Source: Alphaproteobacteria bacterium
GTDB taxonomy: Bacteria; Pseudomonadota; Alphaproteobacteria; Micropepsales; Micropepsaceae
NCBI GenBank assembly: GCA_021325375.1
Contig: JAJPHG010000012.1
Coordinates: 124,001-188,000 of the forward strand
Reading direction: 5' to 3'
Length of the DNA stretch: 64,000 bases
Positions 60,938-64,000 of the stretch are shown here, in pieces. The stretch's first letter is position 1. The number at the start of each line of letters is the position of its first letter. A program made the position numbers and the translations under genes. The notes under the pieces are model-generated. The model ran no database searches. It saw nothing but the letters and a program-made list of their open reading frames with translations, and had not been told where the DNA came from.

Positions 60938-61116
60938 GCTTCCTCTTCTCCCACAACCGCTTCCGCAATTAATACAAGAGAACCACGAAATATCTGAAAT
61001 CCGATGGTCGGGACGAATGGAATTACACCAGCTGAAAATGCCCCAATGGGGAGTCCTATAAGACCGACCGCGCCCCTGAAGATGCGTTCGCCTGCTCCGA
61101 GCTTTTTCGATGCCAT
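60934..61116 (-). CDS. 60-residue membrane protein
   Basis: Starts MASKKLGAGERIFRGAVGLI; two hydrophobic stretches with a Pro-Phe turn (GVIPFVPTIGFQIF) and an acidic end (VVGEEEA). GGGAGG precedes the ATG. The last codons overlap the end of the convergent gene. No family recognised. Confidence 0.6.
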   Translation of the reverse strand: MASKKLGAGERIFRGAVGLIGLPIGAFSAGVIPFVPTIGFQIFRGSLVLIAEAVVGEEEA

Positions 61117-61175
61117 GATGATCCTCCCGCTATGGGCTATGTCGCCAATTTGGGCCGCGTTTGAAACGCAAATGC

Positions 61176-61646
61176 CTATTTGGGACCGCCACCCCAAGGA
61201 AAGATGATCCTCATAATCGCGTTTATGATCTGATCGACGCTCGCCCCGGCTCCTTCCGAAAGGAACACCTGCGCTGTGGCGCGACCGATCATGTAGGTGA
61301 CAAGCGCGTTCGTTCCGGCGTTGCACACCATTGCGGGTATCGTGCCGAAGCCGGTGTATGCAGCCCAGGCATTGGCTATCTTGACCCCCATAGCCAACCC
61401 ACCCATCGCAGCGATAAGGCCAGCGGCAATCTTCAGTCCTTTGTCGCGTTCCATCTGTCCACCAGCGAGGGCTGCTAGAGCGACGAACATGAATGACCAT
61501 GCTGCAATGATGACGCCGATATCGACGTGGGGTGCGAATGCACCGACAGGGCCTTCGACGCCGAGCACAATGCTTGTGCCGATGATGGTGAAGTGCATCC
61601 AAAACGGGATAGATGTTGAGCGAGGAGTATCTGCTGCTACGGTCAT
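61176..61646 (-). CDS. Multi-pass membrane protein, hypothetical
   Basis: 156 residues with about four hydrophobic segments (FWMHFTIIGTSIVLGV; IGVIIAAWSFMFVALAALAG; LKIAAGLIAAMGGLAMGV). The C-terminal YMIGRATAQVFLSEGAGASV resembles the end of some DUF697-type membrane proteins, but this is weak. GAAAGGA precedes the ATG. It lies 59 bases upstream of the 60-residue gene in the same direction. Confidence 0.6.
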   Translation of the reverse strand: MTVAADTPRSTSIPFWMHFTIIGTSIVLGVEGPVGAFAPHVDIGVIIAAWSFMFVALAALAGGQMERDKGLKIAAGLIAAMGGLAMGVKIANAWAAYTGFGTIPAMVCNAGTNALVTYMIGRATAQVFLSEGAGASVDQIINAIMRIIFPWGGGPK

Positions 61647-61942
61647 GACAAAATCCTTTCCTCATCGCCCTTTGCGAAGGGCGACGTGTGTCGAGTTTCA
61701 CGAAAGAATTGCAGCGCGACTAAACGCGCTAACTCGTGTTCAAAAAGGAGAGGTGTCTGTTGCTCAGGTTTTGCGTGGCTGTAGTCAGCTCACAGCAAAA
61801 CTGAAGCTGCGCGAACTGGTGCGCAAATTTACGAATGCCGCTGCCCATCACTGGCGCCCTCGATTTCAAGGACGCCCCTTCAACTGAAAATTGTCTGCTT
61901 TAACGCGATTTGAGTCAACCGAATTAGTGTTAACGCCAGCGC
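61647..61942. other. Intergenic, about 300 bases
   Basis: No gene accepted. One plus-strand frame (61645-61887) reads as a basic helical peptide, but it lacks a ribosome binding site and overlaps the start of the minus-strand gene. Confidence 0.3.
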
Positions 61943-62344
61943 CTAGCGGTTCAATTTATCTTTGATGCGCCCAACGTGAAAGCTAGTCGCGAATTTTGCG
62001 GCCTCCACTTCGGATACGCCAAGAATAGATGCGAACAATCGCGCGCGCTGCAGAATGGGCGATACCTTCTCCTTCTTCGCTACTCCGTCAAAGAAATCTT
62101 TCATCGACAAGGGCGGGTTCATCTTCGCCAGTTGATCGCGCACGCCCATGGCAAGATTCTGGTCAAGATTGCCGAGTCTGCCTGATCCTAACAGGCCATC
62201 GCGGAGCTCCTCGCCATATTCCGTCATGAGAAACCCAATGCTATCGGGTTCCTTACGGCGACCTGGATAGGGCTTCTTCAGTTCGACTTTACGAAACTGT
62301 GCCCGTAACTCACGCACGGCGGCCAGTACCTCGATGTCGGGCAA
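61943..62344 (-). CDS. Hypothetical protein, 5' end uncertain
   Basis: 133 residues from a TTG at 62344. KKPYPGRRKEPDSIGFLMTE and LFASILGVSEVEAAKFATSF are protein-like. The frame stays open and protein-like back to 62482 (EQFSQFLKTRGLEISEATRF) with no ATG, GTG or TTG; an ATA at 62479 lies close to a GGAG and to a perfect -10 hexamer. From ATA the product would be 178 residues. Unknown family. Confidence 0.6.
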   Translation of the reverse strand: MPDIEVLAAVRELRAQFRKVELKKPYPGRRKEPDSIGFLMTEYGEELRDGLLGSGRLGNLDQNLAMGVRDQLAKMNPPLSMKDFFDGVAKKEKVSPILQRARLFASILGVSEVEAAKFATSFHVGRIKDKLNR

Positions 62345-62491
62345 TTGCTCTTGGGCGAACTCATCGAGCAGCCGTCCGAAGCGAGTTGCTTCGGAGATTT
62401 CTAAGCCGCGGGTTTTCAGGAATTGCGAAAATTGTTCGCCCGCGTGTTTGGGATTCGGCGCTGTAGGATCATCCGCTATAAATCACTCCGC

Positions 62492-62497
62492 ATTATA
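62492..62497 (-). promoter_or_regulatory. Perfect -10 hexamer
   Basis: TATAAT on the minus strand, 12 bases upstream of the ATA at 62479. The -35 region is weak. A transcript from here would have almost no leader before that codon. Confidence 0.45.
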
Positions 62498-62561
62498 GGA
62501 GATCAGTATACGGATTAAGGCATGCTTCGTATGAGAAGATTGTGTTACATTTGATGCTGGC

Positions 62562-63029
62562 CTACTTGCCGCTCGGCCGCGTCGCGTCCGGCCTTACCAC
62601 CTCGATTTTCTCGATTATCGGCTCGCCTTGTGGACGGGCGTTGGGCCAGACGCGCGCGGAATATTGCTGGATGAATGTGATTTGACGGCGCGCGAGCTTT
62701 TTTCGCAGGTCGCGCAGGTGCTGGCCTTCGATCACCACGATGCTCTCCGGCAGGAACAGCTTTAGCTGTTCCTCGCCGACGAAGCCGACCTGCATCAGAA
62801 AGCGGTACTGAAACTCGATCCCCTCCGGTATTTCGGTCCCTTCGATCCAACGCGCGACCTCGCATGTCTCGTTGATCGTGCCGGTCGGCAGGAAGCCATA
62901 CGGCTTGTAGCCGCCAGAGCCGACGAATGTCTCGCCGTTCGCTTCCGCGTCGGGCTTGCCGACGCGTTGCGCGAACGACGGCGCGCGCGTGGTTTTGCCG
63001 AATACCTGGTCGAAGTCGCTAACGGTCAA
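62562..63029 (-). CDS. Hypothetical protein coupled to the relaxase gene
   Basis: 155 residues from a TTG at 63029 with GGAGG 6 bases before it. GSGGYKPYGFLPTGTINETC, EFQYRFLMQVGFVGEEQLKL and RDLRKKLARRQITFIQQYSA are mixed alpha/beta. It overlaps the relaxase 3' end by 11 bases and is probably translated after it. Likely a mobilisation accessory; no family recognised. Confidence 0.68.
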   Translation of the reverse strand: MTVSDFDQVFGKTTRAPSFAQRVGKPDAEANGETFVGSGGYKPYGFLPTGTINETCEVARWIEGTEIPEGIEFQYRFLMQVGFVGEEQLKLFLPESIVVIEGQHLRDLRKKLARRQITFIQQYSARVWPNARPQGEPIIEKIEVVRPDATRPSGK

Positions 63030-63999
63030 GGGGAACCTCCGGGATGGGGGTTGGTCGTCGGTAATGCGCCGCGAAGTCCTCCGCCATGTCGGAGAGGCGC
63101 AGGATGAAGTCGGCGACCTTCGCCGGGTCGCGGCGCTTGTAGTGCTCGACTTCCTGATAGAGCGCCGCGCGCTTTTTAACCGCGACCCACTGCGTGATGC
63201 GGTCCTTGAGATAGACGTAAGCTTTCTCGATGTGGCGGGCGAGGCCGAGGCTCGGCTGCGGCGCGCGGAATATCCCCTGCGCCTCCAGCGTGCGGTGGTC
63301 GATGCGCGCCGCCGAGCCCACGGCCTCGAGGGCGCGATTGGCGTAGGCCGCCCATTCGCGCCGCCAGATATTCACGTTGCGCCGGGCTTCGGCCTCTTTG
63401 AGCGCCACCTCGTCTTCTGGCAGGCCAGTATTGTTGAAGCGCTTGCGCGCCTGGGCCACGGCTTTCGCGACTTCCTTGGTTTCGTTCCAATCTCTATTTT
63501 TGAGAACCGAAAAGCCCGTTTTGGAAGTCGCATCGAGCGGCCTCAAAGTCAGGAGAACATGCGCATGCGGCTGGTCCTTGCCGTCCGAAGCGTGCGGACT
63601 GTGGATGCCGATATCCGCCACCATGCCCCGGCTGACGAACTGGTCCTGCACGAAGGCGCGGACCAGCGTGACCTGTTGGTCTTTCGTCAGCTCGCGGGGC
63701 AGGCTGATCTCGACCTCGCGGGCGAGCTGGGCGTCCGGCCGCTTTTCTGCCCGCTCGACGATATTCCACAGTGCCTGACGGTCGAATACGAAGGGCGGGC
63801 TATGGGGCGGGGCGAGTATTTCCGTGTGGACGACATCGTTCTCGAACTCGAACCACTTCCCCTGAGAGGAATCGTATAGCTTCTCGCCCGAGCGGTACGC
63901 CGCTGCCGCCACGACCGACCGGCGCGTCGCGCCGCCCGGCCTGGCAGCTCTGCCGAGGGCGCGTGAGATCACCTTGAGGCGTAAGTGATAGATCGCCAA
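63019..63999 (-). CDS. MobA/MobL (MobQ-type) relaxase
   Basis: 326 residues from a TTG at 63999 (AIYHLRLKVISR matches the usual MobA/MobL opening, which supports the start). VVAAAAYRSGEKLYD holds the putative catalytic Tyr region; DQPHAHVLLTLRPL is the His-containing metal motif; FVQDQFVSRGMVADIGIHSP lies between. It nicks oriT and covalently binds DNA for transfer. MobQ proteins often carry a C-terminal helicase or primase part; none is present here. Confidence 0.88.
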   Translation of the reverse strand: MAIYHLRLKVISRALGRAARPGGATRRSVVAAAAYRSGEKLYDSSQGKWFEFENDVVHTEILAPPHSPPFVFDRQALWNIVERAEKRPDAQLAREVEISLPRELTKDQQVTLVRAFVQDQFVSRGMVADIGIHSPHASDGKDQPHAHVLLTLRPLDATSKTGFSVLKNRDWNETKEVAKAVAQARKRFNNTGLPEDEVALKEAEARRNVNIWRREWAAYANRALEAVGSAARIDHRTLEAQGIFRAPQPSLGLARHIEKAYVYLKDRITQWVAVKKRAALYQEVEHYKRRDPAKVADFILRLSDMAEDFAAHYRRPTPIPEVPLDR

Positions 64000-64000
64000 G

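Noticed and set aside
61645..61887. Plus-strand 80-codon frame ending in RPRFQGRPFN
   Set aside because: Protein-like in part, but no ribosome binding site and it overlaps the start of the minus-strand membrane protein gene.

Overview
The window is high-GC DNA of an alphaproteobacterium with a Caulobacter-like flagellar system. Evidence: FlbT, FlaF, short ~275-residue flagellins, a FlaEY-like protein, a FliL-FliM-DUF6468-MotE order, sigma-54 promoters at flagellar genes, one perfect CtrA-type box (TTAA-N7-TTAA) and an alphaproteobacterial DksA. The genus cannot be fixed from sequence alone; Caulobacterales- or Rhizomicrobium-like is a guess.

Layout. 1-5.0 kb is housekeeping: exonuclease III (cut by the window edge), tsaD, hemC-hemD and an alpha/beta hydrolase. 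5.5-10.5 kb is a flagellin locus: a TPR/glycosyltransferase-like protein, flbT-flaF and two flagellins, each with a -24/-12 promoter and upstream CGGCA-N5-TGCCG-type elements. 10.8-25.4 kb is a sugar locus, probably for flagellin glycosylation. On the minus strand it has a translationally coupled run of methyltransferase, split transketolase, SDR, ATP-grasp ligase and GH57-like protein, then PseB-PseC. On the plus strand it has a NeuB-type synthase and a cytidylyltransferase-PseG-like fusion. A second TPR/glycosyltransferase-like protein closes it. 25.5-30.5 kb has FlaEY-like, FlbY-like, FlgJ-type and FlgI genes. 31-37 kb is gpmA, a degenerate EnvC, ctpA, a YibQ-type deacetylase, rppH and a hydrolase. 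37-46.5 kb holds two divergent flagellar operons: fliL-fliM-DUF6468-motE-AMIN/TPR protein, and flgF-flgG-flgA-flgH. dksA, two membrane proteins and a LysR regulator follow.

At 49.38 kb an initiator tRNA-Met gene marks the left edge of an integrated element that runs to the window end. It carries a tyrosine integrase, DUF3768 and DUF736 proteins, an XRE regulator, several tiny proteins with strong ribosome binding sites, a catalytic-domain-only recombinase next to two matching palindromic sites, a VirD4/TraG-type coupling ATPase and a MobQ-type relaxase. No mating-pair-formation genes are in view, so it is an integrative mobilizable element, or an ICE whose other genes lie outside.

The chromosomal part is dotted with structured intergenic repeats. 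One family shares a hairpin whose stem changes in a compensated way between copies. Another palindromic element sits in frame inside the 5' end of the AMIN/TPR gene.
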